A stretch of DNA of 64,000 bases from an uncultured Paracoccaceae bacterium (GTDB taxonomy: Bacteria > Pseudomonadota > Alphaproteobacteria > Rhodobacterales > Rhodobacteraceae), in contig CANNFR010000002.1 of the NCBI GenBank assembly GCA_947503935.1, positions 186,001 through 250,000 on the forward strand. The letters run 5' to 3'. Below, in pieces: positions 44,154-54,045 of the stretch. Numbering within the stretch: position 1 is the first letter of the stretch; every line of letters begins with the position of its first letter. The translations under genes were made by a program, and so were the position numbers. The notes beneath the pieces were generated by a model. That model did no database searches. It saw only the letters and a list, made by a program, of their open reading frames with translations, and was not told the DNA's origin.

Positions 44154-45251
44154 CTACCAGCTACCGCTTGCGCCACCACCGCTGGACCGCCCACCCCCAC
44201 GAGATGACGATGAGCCGGAAGAAGAGCGGCTTTTGCTTTTTCGGGGAATGGTTTTGTGCTCGGAATATTCATGATCGCAGTGCTTGCAGCTGTAATCGAT
44301 CCGCTTTTCGCCGGTCGAGCTGGTCGTCGCGTTGCGCAGAATGGTGGTCCTGCCGTGAAGGGTCCGGTAGCTACAGCTTGGACAGGCGCCATATCTGCTG
44401 AACCAGGCGCGGTACGCCTCGATCGTGACGTTATCGCAGGCAGGGCATTCCCAGACATCGTAATCGACGCTTTTCAGTTGTTCCTCAACAACCTGTCCGT
44501 CTTCCAGGCGCTCATTATCCCAGCGCTCGTTGAGGCGGCGCATCTGCATGCCATCAACGGGGCATTTACGCGGACGGTCGCGCCTCCAACGGCGATACCA
44601 GCGGTACGGAAAGGCGGCCAGAGGCGCAAGAATCGCGAAGATCCAGGCCCCAAGAGCCTCCACGATCCCGCCCAGAGTCGTGACGATCGCGTCAAACGCC
44701 CGCATCAGGCCATTGCCCGTCCGCTCAAGCCAAGGGCTGTCGTATTCGCCCGGATAGCGGCCGGTTATCTTGCGGATCGTCTCGCGCACACCCGCTTCGA
44801 TACCGTCGGCATATTCATCGCGTCGAAAGCGCGGCACGATCGTATTGTCGATGACATCCTGCATCGGCGCATTCATACGGGTGCCATAGCCCGCACCGAC
44901 CTCGATCCGCAGAACCCGATCGTAGCGCGAGACCAGCAGCAAAACACCATCGTTGCGCTGGGCGTCACCGATGCCCCATTCGTTGAAAAGCGCCGTGGCG
45001 AAGGGTTCGATCGCGCCGGAGTGGCCATATTCCGACATGCGGTCGATGGTCAGAACGGTGAACTCAATCCCCTTGACCTCGCGCAATTCGCGCAGGACGT
45101 CGCGCAGGTCTGCCTCGCGTGCAGCGGGCAGAAGGCCGGCATAATCGTTGATGTAGAGGTCGCGATCCTCGGGGTATGTCTGCGCATGGGCGGGCAGCAA
45201 AAACGTCAGGGCGCAAAGGGTCAGGGCGCGAAGAAAAACCAGAATACACAT
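44154..45251 (-). CDS. TPM-domain membrane protein with zinc-ribbon tail (YgcG-like)
   Basis: 365-residue envelope protein: Sec signal peptide (CILVFLRALTLCALTFLLPAHAQ), a periplasmic TPM domain (about 30-165, VNDYAGLLP-like INDYAGLLP, GVLLLVSRYDRVLRIEVG), a membrane segment (about 205-230), then a cytoplasmic zinc-ribbon-like region with several Cys pairs (CPACD, CPSCS, CKHCDHE) and a Ser/Gly-rich tail ending GGGASGSW. TPM proteins are of uncertain function (some linked to photosystem or metalloprotein maintenance). The stop abuts the mutS stop; grpE lies upstream on the same strand. Confidence 0.88.
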   Translation of the reverse strand: MCILVFLRALTLCALTFLLPAHAQTYPEDRDLYINDYAGLLPAAREADLRDVLRELREVKGIEFTVLTIDRMSEYGHSGAIEPFATALFNEWGIGDAQRNDGVLLLVSRYDRVLRIEVGAGYGTRMNAPMQDVIDNTIVPRFRRDEYADGIEAGVRETIRKITGRYPGEYDSPWLERTGNGLMRAFDAIVTTLGGIVEALGAWIFAILAPLAAFPYRWYRRWRRDRPRKCPVDGMQMRRLNERWDNERLEDGQVVEEQLKSVDYDVWECPACDNVTIEAYRAWFSRYGACPSCSYRTLHGRTTILRNATTSSTGEKRIDYSCKHCDHEYSEHKTIPRKSKSRSSSGSSSSRGGGRSSGGGASGSW

Positions 45252-45288
45252 GAAATACCTCCGTCGAAATCGAACCGGAGGTATCACA

Positions 45289-45843
45289 TCATCCGGGCGT
45301 GGACGAGACCCCAACCTGCGCGGGCCGCAGCAAGCGGTCGTACAGCATGAAACCGTCGGTCATCACCTGAATGACCTCGCCCGCCTTGGTGCCGGGGACC
45401 GGGGCCTCGAACATGGCCTGATGGAGTTGCGGGTCGAACGTATCGCCAACTTTCGGGCTGACCAAGGTAACGCCGTGCTTGTTGAAAACATTGGTCAATT
45501 CGCGAAGCGTCAGCTCAACCCCCTCAACCAGCGCCGCGGATTCGGCCTTTTTGTCTTCGGCGACGGCATCCAGCGCGCGTCGCAGGTTATCATAAACCGG
45601 CAGCAGATCGCGGGCGAGCTTCGAGCCGCCATATTGCTGGGCTTCGCGGCGATCACGCTCACTGCGCTTGCGGGTATTCTCGGCATCGGCCAACGCGCGC
45701 ATGAAGCGGTCGCGCATATCGTCACGCTCGGCCCGCAGGGCTTCGATTTCGGCTTCAAGCCCGCCCTCATCCGCAAAGTCGAGGCCGTCTTCGGCCAGAC
45801 CTTCGGTTTCGTCCACGATATCGTCTTTCTTCGTGTCTGCCAT
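45289..45843 (-). CDS. grpE: Nucleotide exchange factor GrpE
   Basis: Co-chaperone that releases ADP from DnaK. The 184-residue protein has a disordered acidic N-terminus, a long coiled coil (about 30-95, EIEALRAERDDMRDRFMRALADAENTRKR given here by ALADAENTRKR) and the C-terminal beta domain with DTFDPQLHQAMFE and VIQVMTDGFMLYDRLLRPAQVGVS. The ATG at 45843 lies 5 bp after the hrcA stop, so hrcA-grpE are one operon, the common alphaproteobacterial arrangement. Confidence 0.97.
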   Translation of the reverse strand: MADTKKDDIVDETEGLAEDGLDFADEGGLEAEIEALRAERDDMRDRFMRALADAENTRKRSERDRREAQQYGGSKLARDLLPVYDNLRRALDAVAEDKKAESAALVEGVELTLRELTNVFNKHGVTLVSPKVGDTFDPQLHQAMFEAPVPGTKAGEVIQVMTDGFMLYDRLLRPAQVGVSSTPG

Positions 45844-45848
45844 GTTCT

Positions 45849-46922
45849 TCACCCTTTACCCGGACCCGACAGCATCCGGCCCACGAGCTGCGCGGTGTAA
45901 TCGACGATCGGGACGATGCGGCCGTAATTCAGCCGCGTCGGCCCGATGACCCCCACCGCGCCAATAATCTTTCGGTCGGCGTTCATATAAGGAGAAACCA
46001 CCAGAGAGGAACCTGAAAGTGAGAAAAGTTTGTTCTCGGAGCCGATAAAAATGCGCACGCCCTCTCCGGTTTCGGTCAATTCGAGGAATTCGGCGATATC
46101 GCGCTTGCGCTCAAGGTCGTCGAAGAGGGTTTTGATGCGATCCAGCTCGTCGGCTTCCGAGCTGTCGGCCAACAGATTCGCGCGGCCCCGGACGATCAGA
46201 CGCTCATAAGGCTGGCCCTCATCCTGCCAAAGCGCGGCGCCGCTTTCGACCAGCTCGCGGGCCAGGCTGTCGATCTCCTGCCGGCGGGTGCGCATCTCAT
46301 GCTCAATCGTGGTGCGCAGTTCGGTCAGGGTTTTGCCCTCGGCCAAGGCATTCAGAAAATTCGCCGCCTCACGCATGGACGAGGGCGTTTGCCCGATCGG
46401 GGGCGTGAAGACGCGGTTTTCGACGTGACCATCCGCAAAGACCAGAACGACAAGCGCGCGATCCGCGCCAAGGCTAACAAACTCGATATGTTTGATCGGC
46501 GCCTCATGCTTGGGCGCCAGAACCAGGCTTGCCCCGTGGGTCAGCCCGGACAAGGCCGACCCGACCTTATCGAGAAGTGACCCGACACCACGTTCATTCG
46601 TGCCCAATGTAGCGTCGATCTTCTCGCGATCCTCGTCATTCAGATCGCCGACCTCCAGAAGGCCATCGACGAACATCCTGAGGCCCATCTGCGTCGGAAC
46701 ACGGCCCGCCGACACATGCGGGCTACCCAGAAGGCCCAGATATTCAAGGTCTTGCATCACATTGCGGATGGTCGCCGCGCTGATCTTTTCGTCCAGCGTC
46801 CGGGTCAGCGTGCGCGAGCCGACGGGGTCACCGGTTTCCAGATACCCCTCAACCACACGCCGAAACACCTCGCGGCTGCGATCGTTCATCTCGGCAAGGA
46901 TATTGCGGCCGTCGTTCATCAT
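45849..46922 (-). CDS. hrcA: Heat-inducible transcription repressor HrcA
   Basis: Repressor that binds CIRCE operators upstream of chaperone operons. The 357-residue protein has an N-terminal winged helix (LETGDPVGSRTLTRTL, SAATIRNVMQDLEYLGLL, SPHVSAGRVPT) and a C-terminal GAF-like/dimerisation region ending GVIGPTRLNYGRIVPIVDYTAQL. Two adjacent ATG codons (46922 and 46919) are possible starts. I see no CIRCE element in front of it, so it is probably not self-repressed through a nearby operator. Divergent from rph across 117 bp. Confidence 0.96.
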   Translation of the reverse strand: MMNDGRNILAEMNDRSREVFRRVVEGYLETGDPVGSRTLTRTLDEKISAATIRNVMQDLEYLGLLGSPHVSAGRVPTQMGLRMFVDGLLEVGDLNDEDREKIDATLGTNERGVGSLLDKVGSALSGLTHGASLVLAPKHEAPIKHIEFVSLGADRALVVLVFADGHVENRVFTPPIGQTPSSMREAANFLNALAEGKTLTELRTTIEHEMRTRRQEIDSLARELVESGAALWQDEGQPYERLIVRGRANLLADSSEADELDRIKTLFDDLERKRDIAEFLELTETGEGVRIFIGSENKLFSLSGSSLVVSPYMNADRKIIGAVGVIGPTRLNYGRIVPIVDYTAQLVGRMLSGPGKG

Positions 46923-47039
46923 TCACCAGATATCAAGGGGCAGCGGACCTTACAGACCAAGGTGGGGCGGCGTCAATCGGGGTTGCATCACTAGCCCTGC
47001 CATGGCTATCAGGCCATAGATATCCGAAAAGGGAAACCT

Positions 47040-47750
47040 ATGCGCCCCTCCGGCCGTGACTTAAGCGATATGCGCCCGATTTCAATCGAGGTGGGTGTGA
47101 CGAAACATGCCGAAGGGTCGTGCATGATCAAATGCGGCGACACGCATGTTCTGTGCACCGCCACGATTGAAGAGCGCGTGCCACCGTTTCTGAAAAACAC
47201 CGGCCTTGGGTGGGTCACGGCGGAATACGGAATGCTGCCGCGCGCCACGAATACGCGGATGCGGCGCGAAGCCAAGGCGGGTGTCTCGGGGCGGACGCAG
47301 GAAATTCAACGTCTGATCGGCCGGTCGCTGCGCGCAGGCGTTGATCGGGCCGCTTTGGGCGAAAAGCAGATCACGGTGGATTGCGACGTGATCCAGGCCG
47401 ATGGCGGCACGCGCTGCGCCGCGATCACCGGCGGCTGGGTGGCGTTGCGTCTGGCGGCGAACAAGCTTTTGAAGGCCGGGCTGGTCACCTCGGACCCGAT
47501 CGTCGATCACGTCGCGGCCATCAGTGCGGGCATTTATGCTGGTCAGCCGGTGCTGGATCTGGATTACCCTGAGGACAGCGCCGCCGGCATGGACGGAAAC
47601 TTCGTTCTGACCGGTCGCGGGCGGCTGATTGAGGTTCAGATGTCGGCCGAGGGCGCCACATTCTCGCGCGATGAGATGAACACCCTGATGGACCTGGCCG
47701 AAAAAGGTGTGGCCGAACTGGTCGCCGCCCAGAAAACGGCGGTGGAATGA
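47040..47750 (+). CDS. rph: Ribonuclease PH
   Basis: Phosphorolytic 3'-5' exoribonuclease that trims tRNA 3' ends, 236 residues. Conserved stretches: [78 protein letters not shown] and [17 protein letters not shown]. Full length for the family. It starts the rph-rdgB-hemW-ybaN transcript; its end overlaps rdgB by 4 bp. The rph/hrcA divergent pairing is typical of alphaproteobacteria. A weak promoter candidate TTGCAT-N18-TATCAG lies at 46983-47012. Confidence 0.97.
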   Translation: MRPSGRDLSDMRPISIEVGVTKHAEGSCMIKCGDTHVLCTATIEERVPPFLKNTGLGWVTAEYGMLPRATNTRMRREAKAGVSGRTQEIQRLIGRSLRAGVDRAALGEKQITVDCDVIQADGGTRCAAITGGWVALRLAANKLLKAGLVTSDPIVDHVAAISAGIYAGQPVLDLDYPEDSAAGMDGNFVLTGRGRLIEVQMSAEGATFSRDEMNTLMDLAEKGVAELVAAQKTAVE

Positions 47751-48355
47751 GGCGCTTTACGGGCGACAAGCTGCTGGTCGCTTCGCACAACAAGGGCAAG
47801 GTTGAGGAAATCGCCGATTTGCTGCAACCTTTCGGCGTGGGTGTGATCTCGGCCGCTGACCTCGGCCTGCCTGAGCCCAAGGAGACCGAGGACAATTTCA
47901 TCGGCAACGCCCGGATCAAAGCCCATGGGGCGGCCCAAGCCGCTGATCTGCCTGCACTTTCCGACGATAGCGGGATCGAGGTTGAGGCGCTGGGCGGCGC
48001 CCCCGGTGTCTACACCGCCGATTGGGCCGAAACGCCCCAGGGCCGCGATTTCGTGATGGCGATGACCCGCACCTGGAACGAGCTTGAGGCCCTAAACGCC
48101 CCCGAACCCCGCCGCGCCGCGTTTTGCTGCACTCTGGTATTGGCGTGGCCGGACGGGCATGATGAGGTTTTCGAAGGCCGCATGCCGGGCCGCATCGTGT
48201 GGCCCATGCGCGGCGATCAAGGCCATGGATATGACCCGATATTTGAACCCGACGGATATGACATCACTTTTGGCGAAATGGATCGCTGGGAGAAAAACAG
48301 AATCAGCCACCGCGCCCGCGCCTTCGACAAGCTCGTCACCGCTTGCTTTGGATGA
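47747..48355 (+). CDS. rdgB: RdgB/HAM1 non-canonical purine NTP pyrophosphatase
   Basis: Hydrolyses dITP, dXTP and ITP to monophosphates, keeping deaminated purines out of nucleic acids. The 202-residue protein shows the [10 protein letters not shown] substrate loop, [24 protein letters not shown] (read here through SDDSGIEV and GAPGVYTA), the [18 protein letters not shown] segment and the C-terminal [11 protein letters not shown]. It overlaps rph by 4 bp and the proposed hemW start by 8 bp. Confidence 0.96.
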   Translation: MRRFTGDKLLVASHNKGKVEEIADLLQPFGVGVISAADLGLPEPKETEDNFIGNARIKAHGAAQAADLPALSDDSGIEVEALGGAPGVYTADWAETPQGRDFVMAMTRTWNELEALNAPEPRRAAFCCTLVLAWPDGHDEVFEGRMPGRIVWPMRGDQGHGYDPIFEPDGYDITFGEMDRWEKNRISHRARAFDKLVTACFG

Positions 48356-49508
48356 GGATTGGCGGGCGGGCGGCTTCGGCCTCTACCTGCATTGGCCCTA
48401 TTGCCAGGCGAAATGCCCCTATTGCGATTTCAACAGCCACGTTTCGTCGGAAATTGACCAGACCCGCTGGCAGCGCGCGTATTTAAGCGAGATCGATCGC
48501 CTCGCCGCCAAAACAGGCGACCGCGTTCTGCGCACCGTCTATTTCGGCGGCGGCACGCCATCACTGATGGACCCGGCGGTCGTGGCCGCGATTATTGAGC
48601 GGATCAGGGCCAGCTGGCCCATCGCGAACGATCTGGAAATCACGCTGGAGGCCAACCCCACATCGGTCGAGGCCGGGCGGTTCCGCAGCTATCTGGAAGT
48701 TGGCGTGAACCGCGTCTCGATGGGCATCCAGGCGCTGAACAACGATGATCTGCGCATGTTGGGCCGTCTGCATGATGTGGACGAGGCGCGCCGCGCGTTC
48801 GATATCGCCCGCGCGACCTTCCCGCGCGTCAGTTTCGACCTGATCTATGCGCGCCAGAACCAGACACTCGAGGCTTGGCGCGCCGAGCTGACCGAGGCGC
48901 TGGCCATGGCCGCCGACCATTTGTCGCTCTACCAGCTGACCATCGAAGAAGGCACGGCCTTCGGCGACCGGGCGGCGCGAGGCAAGCTGAATGGCTTGCC
49001 TGAAGAGAATCTTGCGGGCGACATGTATTTCCTCACGCAGGAGCTTTGCGCAAAAGCCGGTCTTGAGGCCTATGAAGTCTCTAACCATGCCCAAATCGGT
49101 TCGGAATCGCGCCATAACCTGATCTACTGGCGCTATGGCGACTATCTTGGAATCGGGCCCGGCGCGCATGGGCGGCTGACGTTGGGCGGGGTGCGGTACG
49201 CGACCGATACACCGAAAATCCCCACCGCCTGGCTGGGCCAGGTTGAACGCGAGGGCCATGGCGAGCTGCCGCGCAACGTTCTGACCTTGAAAGATCAGGC
49301 AGCGGAATACCTTATGATGGGTCTGCGGATGGCCGAGGGGATCGATACGATGCGGTTCGCCCGTCTGGCCGGCCAGCCGCTTGATGCCAATGCGGTCGCG
49401 CGATTGACGGATCTGGGAATGGTCGACCAAACCGGCGCCAATCTGCGCGCGACACAGCAAGGCCGCGCGGTTCTGAACGCCGTCATCAGGGATCTTTTAC
49501 CGGGGTAG
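48348..49508 (+). CDS. hemW: HemW-type radical SAM heme chaperone
   Basis: Radical SAM protein formerly called oxygen-independent coproporphyrinogen III oxidase-like; HemW proteins bind heme and appear to chaperone it. The radical SAM cluster motif is in HWPYCQAKCPYCDFNSH, and YFGGGTPSLM and SMGIQALNNDDL follow. The frame is open far into rdgB, so the start is uncertain: TTG 48348 gives 386 residues with the usual N-terminal GGFGLYLHWPYC and an 8-bp overlap with rdgB; ATG 48258 would add 30 residues. Classical HemN has CxxxCxxCxC; the final position here is Phe rather than Cys, as in HemW. Confidence 0.9.
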   Translation: MDEDWRAGGFGLYLHWPYCQAKCPYCDFNSHVSSEIDQTRWQRAYLSEIDRLAAKTGDRVLRTVYFGGGTPSLMDPAVVAAIIERIRASWPIANDLEITLEANPTSVEAGRFRSYLEVGVNRVSMGIQALNNDDLRMLGRLHDVDEARRAFDIARATFPRVSFDLIYARQNQTLEAWRAELTEALAMAADHLSLYQLTIEEGTAFGDRAARGKLNGLPEENLAGDMYFLTQELCAKAGLEAYEVSNHAQIGSESRHNLIYWRYGDYLGIGPGAHGRLTLGGVRYATDTPKIPTAWLGQVEREGHGELPRNVLTLKDQAAEYLMMGLRMAEGIDTMRFARLAGQPLDANAVARLTDLGMVDQTGANLRATQQGRAVLNAVIRDLLPG

Positions 49509-49510
49509 CG

Positions 49511-49864
49511 ATGCGGGTTTTATGGCTAGCGGGCGGATGTGCGGCGCTAGGCTTGGGCGTCGTCGGCATCGCTCTGCCCCTCTTGCCGACGGTCCCGTTC
49601 CTGCTTTTGGCGGCGTTCTGCTTTGCCCGATCATCCGACCGACTGCACGATTGGCTCTTGGCGCATCCCACATTTGGACCACCTATTGAGGATTGGCGAC
49701 GAAGTGGCGCAATATCTAGACGGGGCAAGATTGCCGCCAGCGTTTCCATCATCGCGGCTTTCAGCCTGTCGCTGGCGCTGGGCCTTCGCCCCTCGATCCT
49801 GGCAATTCAGGCCGCCACGCTAATCTGCGTGGCAACCTTTATCTGGACCCGTCCGTCTGCATAG
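49511..49864 (+). CDS. DUF454 (YbaN-like) small membrane protein
   Basis: 117-residue inner-membrane protein of the YbaN/DUF454 family, function unknown. Hydrophobic stretches cover about 3-38 and 78-112; the family core GVVGIALPLLPTVPFLLLAAFCFARSSDRLHDWLL is present (read through LPLLPTVPFLL and CFARSS). It begins 2 bp after the hemW stop, so it is the last gene of that transcript. Its 3' end overlaps the convergent parB gene by 26 bp. Confidence 0.88.
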   Translation: MRVLWLAGGCAALGLGVVGIALPLLPTVPFLLLAAFCFARSSDRLHDWLLAHPTFGPPIEDWRRSGAISRRGKIAASVSIIAAFSLSLALGLRPSILAIQAATLICVATFIWTRPSA

Positions 49865-50732
49865 AGGTCAGCACCCGGCAGAGGTCGTCCAGCTGCTCAA
49901 GATTGCTGAACTTGATTGCGACTGTGCCGCTTTCCTCGCCCTCGCGGTGGTCAATCGTGACACTCATCCCCAGATTTGCCGATAGCTCACCCTCCAGCGC
50001 ACGAGTATCGGCATCTTTCATCGGCCGTTTCGTCGCTTTGGCTTGTTTGGACGCCTTCGGCTGCTTGACCATCCGTTCGACATCACGCACCGACAGGCTT
50101 TCGGCCACGACACGGCGCGCCAGCGCGACCGGATCATCGTAGACAACCAGCGCGCGGGCATGCCCGGCCGAGATTTTCCCGTCGCGCAGATACCCCAGAA
50201 CCTCATCCGGCAACGTCAGCAGGCGCAGAAGGTTGGCAATGTGACTGCGGCTTTTGCTGAGGGCTTCGGCCAGCTTCTCCTGCGTATGGCCGAACCGGTC
50301 CATCAGCTGACGATAGCCTTGAGCCTCTTCCACCGGGTTCAGGTCGGCGCGCTGGATGTTCTCGATGATCGCAAGCTCAAGCACCTCGGTATCGTCAAGC
50401 TCGCGCACCAGAACCGGCAGCTCATGCAACTTGGCCAGCTGCGCCGCACGCCAGCGGCGCTCGCCCGCAACGATCTCGTAAGTGCCTGATCCAGAAGGTT
50501 TTTCTCTGACGATGAGGGGCTGAATGATGCCCTTCTCACGGATCGAGGCGGCCAGCTCCTGCAAGGCATCTTCCTGAAAGGTGCGACGCGGCTGGTCGGG
50601 GTTGGGGCGGACATTTTCGACCGGCACGCGCAGATCCGCCCGGCGCGGCGCGGACGTGTCCGCCGCTTCGCCTTGCACATCGCTCATCAAGGCGGACAGA
50701 CCCCGCCCCAGCCCGCGTTTCCGCTCGCTCAT
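49839..50732 (-). CDS. parB: Chromosome-partitioning protein ParB
   Basis: CTP-dependent DNA clamp that loads at parS and spreads to form the centromere complex. The 297-residue protein has the Spo0J/ParB N-terminal signature (ENVRPNPDQPRRTF, RPLIVRE-like QPLIVREKPSG, IVAGERRWRAAQLA), the helix-turn-helix KLAEALSKSRSHIANLLRLL and a C-terminal dimerisation domain. parA lies 10 bp upstream. Two perfect parS sites lie 1.4 and 3.3 kb upstream in the same gene cluster. Confidence 0.97.
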   Translation of the reverse strand: MSERKRGLGRGLSALMSDVQGEAADTSAPRRADLRVPVENVRPNPDQPRRTFQEDALQELAASIREKGIIQPLIVREKPSGSGTYEIVAGERRWRAAQLAKLHELPVLVRELDDTEVLELAIIENIQRADLNPVEEAQGYRQLMDRFGHTQEKLAEALSKSRSHIANLLRLLTLPDEVLGYLRDGKISAGHARALVVYDDPVALARRVVAESLSVRDVERMVKQPKASKQAKATKRPMKDADTRALEGELSANLGMSVTIDHREGEESGTVAIKFSNLEQLDDLCRVLTSMQTDGSR

Positions 50733-50742
50733 GCCTCGTACC

Positions 50743-51552
50743 TCATGCCACTGCTTTTGTATGCCGCCCCAGAATTTCGCGCGCGAGCGCCCGGTAGGCT
50801 TGGCTGCCCTTCGACAGCGTGTCGTAGGCCAGAACCGGCAGCGCGTAAGACGGCGCCTCGCTGACCCTCACATTCCGCGGAACGACCGTGCGGAACACCA
50901 GATCGCCCAGATTGTCACGCGCATCGGCCTCAACCTGTTGTGCCAGATTGTTCCGCTGATCATACATCGTGAGGACGACCCCCTCGATCCGCAGATCCGG
51001 GTTGGCCGATTGGCGCACCTCGCGGATGGTCATCATCAATTGCGACAGACCTTCAAGCGCGAAGAATTCGCTTTGCAGCGGCACCAGAATGGAATGGGCA
51101 GCGACCATCGCGTTGACCGTCAGCAGGTTCAAAGACGGCGGGCAATCGATCAGCACGTAATCGAACGCGTAATCCGCAACGGCAGGCTGCCGCAGCGCAT
51201 CGTGGAGCAAGAAGCTGCGCTTTTCGTTCGCGACAAGCTCAATATCGGCCGAGCTGAGGTCGGTCGTCGCAGGCGCGATGAAGAGGTTTCGCACATTGGT
51301 CTTTTGAACAATATCTTGTAGCGGCGCCTCTTCGATCAGCAAGTCGTAGGTAGTTTTGCCGCGATCCCGCGCCTCTACCCCCAGACCGGTTGAGGCATTT
51401 CCCTGCGGGTCGACATCCACCAGCAGCACGCGGCGCCCCTCTTCCGCCAGGGCGGCGGCGACATTGATGGCGGTCGTGGTTTTGCCCACACCGCCTTTTT
51501 GATTGGCGATGGCGATAATGCGGGGGCCCGGCGGGCGGGTTGGGTCAAACAC
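50743..51552 (-). CDS. parA: Chromosome-partitioning ATPase ParA/Soj
   Basis: ATPase that segregates ParB-parS complexes. With the GTG at 51552 as start the protein has 269 residues and begins [20 protein letters not shown]; the deviant Walker [10 protein letters not shown] is at 19-27, with DVDPQGNAS and VLIDCPPSL following. A GGAG sequence lies about 12 bp before the GTG. The frame continues upstream to 51792, but that part lies inside rsmG and is a shadow. The start overlaps the rsmG stop by 8 bp. Confidence 0.96.
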   Translation of the reverse strand: MFDPTRPPGPRIIAIANQKGGVGKTTTAINVAAALAEEGRRVLLVDVDPQGNASTGLGVEARDRGKTTYDLLIEEAPLQDIVQKTNVRNLFIAPATTDLSSADIELVANEKRSFLLHDALRQPAVADYAFDYVLIDCPPSLNLLTVNAMVAAHSILVPLQSEFFALEGLSQLMMTIREVRQSANPDLRIEGVVLTMYDQRNNLAQQVEADARDNLGDLVFRTVVPRNVRVSEAPSYALPVLAYDTLSKGSQAYRALAREILGRHTKAVA

Positions 51553-52174
51553 GGGCAATGTCTCCGATGCGAAGGATGACGGCGTCTTCATCCGTCCTGC
51601 TGGGATGTTTGTGAACCGAGAAGCGCCAGCATTCAAGGGATTCGTCGATCTCGGCCTGATGACCGGCGCCTTTTGGGAAAAGCGCGACGCCGCCGCGGGC
51701 AAGATGCCGCTGGCCATGACCCAACAGAATGGGCAAAGGCGCCAGAGCGCGCGCCGAGACAACATCTGCCACAAGGGGTGGTGTATCCTCAATACGTAAT
51801 GACAAGACCTGTATATTCACCCCGACCTCTCGGGCGACAGTGCTCAAAAAGGTCGCTTTTCGCTGATCGCTTTCGACAAGAGTAACCGACAGATCTGGCG
51901 CTATTTCGGCCGCCAGAATACCAACCACGAGCCCTGGAAAGCCACCACCCGATCCCAGATCAGCCCAGAGCCTGGCATCCGCGGGGAGGAATTCGATAAG
52001 CTGGGCTGAGTCGCGTATGTGTCTCGTCCAGAGATCTTCGATGCTGGCTTTCGACACCAGATTTATGGCTGGATTCCATTTTCTCAGCAACCTATCGTAG
52101 GCGCCCAAGCGCTCCACTGTTTCACGTGAAACATTTAAGAAGTCGATGGCGGCCTTTCGTTTGTTTTCGATCAT
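51545..52174 (-). CDS. rsmG: 16S rRNA (guanine527-N7)-methyltransferase
   Basis: Methylates G527 of 16S rRNA, 209 residues. SAM-binding motif [11 protein letters not shown] at 71-81, substrate region [12 protein letters not shown] and the RALAPL motif are visible. Codons 14-19 (NVSRET) encode a perfect parS site, so the gene carries part of the centromere. It overlaps mnmG by 4 bp and parA by 8 bp in the mnmE-mnmG-rsmG-parA-parB run. Confidence 0.96.
   Translation of the reverse strand: MIENKRKAAIDFLNVSRETVERLGAYDRLLRKWNPAINLVSKASIEDLWTRHIRDSAQLIEFLPADARLWADLGSGGGFPGLVVGILAAEIAPDLSVTLVESDQRKATFLSTVAREVGVNIQVLSLRIEDTPPLVADVVSARALAPLPILLGHGQRHLARGGVALFPKGAGHQAEIDESLECWRFSVHKHPSRTDEDAVILRIGDIARV
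52118..52133. other. parS centromere site 1 (perfect 16-mer)
   Basis: TGTTTCACGTGAAACA, a perfect 16-bp palindrome identical to the consensus ParB binding site. It lies inside the 5' coding part of rsmG. Confidence 0.95.
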
Positions 52175-54042
52175 GCCCTCTGGCGCTCATCCGCCCGAAG
52201 CCTGGCCAAAATCAACGTCAGAGCGGCAGGAGTCACGCCTTCCAGCTTTCCAGCCTGCGCCAGCGTGGCCGGACGCAGCCTTGATAGCTTCTCTGTCAGC
52301 TCGCCGGAAAGCCCCTTCAGCGACCGGTAGTCGAAATCGGCCGGAATGAGATGGGCTTCGTCCCGCTTGATCGCCGCGACATCCTCCTCCTGCCGGCCAA
52401 CATAATGGGCGTATATGGCATCGCAGGACAGCTGCTCTTGGGTGTCTCTATCTATATGTGCCAGCTCACTATCAATCTCCATCAACATATCGAAATCGAC
52501 ACCAGTCAGCGACAATGCCTCAACCCCGGTCCTCCGGGGGCCATCGGCATTAATCGGGGCGCCGGCCAGTGACAGCTGACGGGAAGTTATGCTGACCTCC
52601 TCTAGTCTCGCCCGGCCAGCCTCCAAAGCCTCCATCTTACGCTCAAAGGCCTGACGCCGCGCATCCGACACCGCCCCAAGGCCAATCGCCATCGGCGTCA
52701 GGCGTTGATCTGCATTGTCGGCGCGAAGAGACAAACGGAACTCAGCCCGCGAGGTGAACATGCGATAGGGCTCGGTCACGCCACGGGTGATCAGATCATC
52801 AACCATGACGCCGATATAAGACGTCGTGCGCGAGAAGATCGCTTGATCGCGACACATCACTTTGAGGGCAGCGTTGAAGCCCGCCACAACACCTTGTGCC
52901 GCGGCTTCTTCATACCCCGTCGTTCCGTTGATCTGCCCAGCCAGGAAAAGCCCCGGCACATCTCGCAACTCCAGCGTCTGTGTCAGCGCGCGGGGGTCGA
53001 TATAATCATACTCGATCGCATAGCCCGGCTGCAGGATCGCCGCCTCCTCAAGCCCGCGGATCGAGTGCACATAAGCCTCCTGCACCTCAACGGGCAGCGA
53101 CGTCGAGATACCGTTGGGATAGATCGTCGGGTCGTCCAACCCCTCGGGCTCAAGAAAAATCTGGTGCGAAGTCTTATCGGCGAACCGCACGATCTTGTCC
53201 TCGATCGACGGGCAATAGCGCGGGCCGACGCAGTCGATATGCCCGCCATACATGGCCGACCGCGAGAGGTTGTCGCGGATAATCTGGTGCGTCTCTTCAT
53301 TCGTGTGGGTGATGCCGCACGCCACCTGCTGCGCCGTCGGCGCTGCGGAGAGGAAAGAGAACATCGTCGGGCTTTCATCACCCGGCTGGGTCTCAAGGAT
53401 ATCCCAATCAATCGTCCGGCCATCCAGGCGCGGCGGCGTCCCCGTTTTCAGACGCCCCAGCGGCAGGCCAAAGCTGTCGATACGCTCAGCCAGGCGGACC
53501 GCGGGCCTATCGCCCATGCGCCCGCCCTCGCGCCGTTCATCGCCGATATGGATGACGCCGCGTAGAAATGTGCCGGTGGTCAGAACGACGGCACCCGCGC
53601 GCAGCTCTGACCCATCGGCCAGAACGACGCCCGCAACCTTGTCGCCCTCCATCAGGAAATCGGTGACCTCGCCTTCGACCACGCTCAGCCCCGGGCAATT
53701 GGCGATCTCGGCCTGCATGGTTTCGCGGTAGATCTTGCGGTCGGCCTGGGCGCGAGGGCCTTGCACCGCGGGACCTTTGCGGCGGTTCAGAAGGCGAAAC
53801 TGGATACCGGCGCGATCGGCCACACGGCCCATCAACCCATCCAAAGCATCAATTTCGCGCACCAAGTGGCCTTTGCCCAGGCCGCCGATCGCCGGATTGC
53901 ACGACATCACGCCGATGGTCTCATGCCGCAGCGTGACCAAGGCCGTCCGTGAACCAAGCCGCGCCGCGGCATGGGCTGCGTCAGCGCCCGCATGGCCGCC
54001 GCCTACTACCACAACATCTAGGTTATGTTTCACGTGAAACAC
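52171..54042 (-). CDS. mnmG: tRNA uridine 5-carboxymethylaminomethyl modification enzyme MnmG
   Basis: FAD enzyme that with MnmE installs cmnm5 at U34 of certain tRNAs. The 623-residue protein has the N-terminal FAD motif [20 protein letters not shown] (read through VGGGHAG), [22 protein letters not shown] (read through [11 protein letters not shown]), LTTGTFLRG and [16 protein letters not shown]. The start codon is GTG at 54042 and the first codons (MFHVKH) are themselves a perfect parS site, so ParB binding would cover its translation start region. Confidence 0.97.
   Translation of the reverse strand: MFHVKHNLDVVVVGGGHAGADAAHAAARLGSRTALVTLRHETIGVMSCNPAIGGLGKGHLVREIDALDGLMGRVADRAGIQFRLLNRRKGPAVQGPRAQADRKIYRETMQAEIANCPGLSVVEGEVTDFLMEGDKVAGVVLADGSELRAGAVVLTTGTFLRGVIHIGDERREGGRMGDRPAVRLAERIDSFGLPLGRLKTGTPPRLDGRTIDWDILETQPGDESPTMFSFLSAAPTAQQVACGITHTNEETHQIIRDNLSRSAMYGGHIDCVGPRYCPSIEDKIVRFADKTSHQIFLEPEGLDDPTIYPNGISTSLPVEVQEAYVHSIRGLEEAAILQPGYAIEYDYIDPRALTQTLELRDVPGLFLAGQINGTTGYEEAAAQGVVAGFNAALKVMCRDQAIFSRTTSYIGVMVDDLITRGVTEPYRMFTSRAEFRLSLRADNADQRLTPMAIGLGAVSDARRQAFERKMEALEAGRARLEEVSITSRQLSLAGAPINADGPRRTGVEALSLTGVDFDMLMEIDSELAHIDRDTQEQLSCDAIYAHYVGRQEEDVAAIKRDEAHLIPADFDYRSLKGLSGELTEKLSRLRPATLAQAGKLEGVTPAALTLILARLRADERQRA
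54026..54041. other. parS centromere site 2 (perfect 16-mer)
   Basis: TGTTTCACGTGAAACA again, covering codons 1-6 of mnmG and lying just beyond the stop of mnmE. Same consensus as site 1, 1.9 kb away and about 3.2 kb from the proposed origin. Confidence 0.95.
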
Positions 54043-54045
54043 CCA

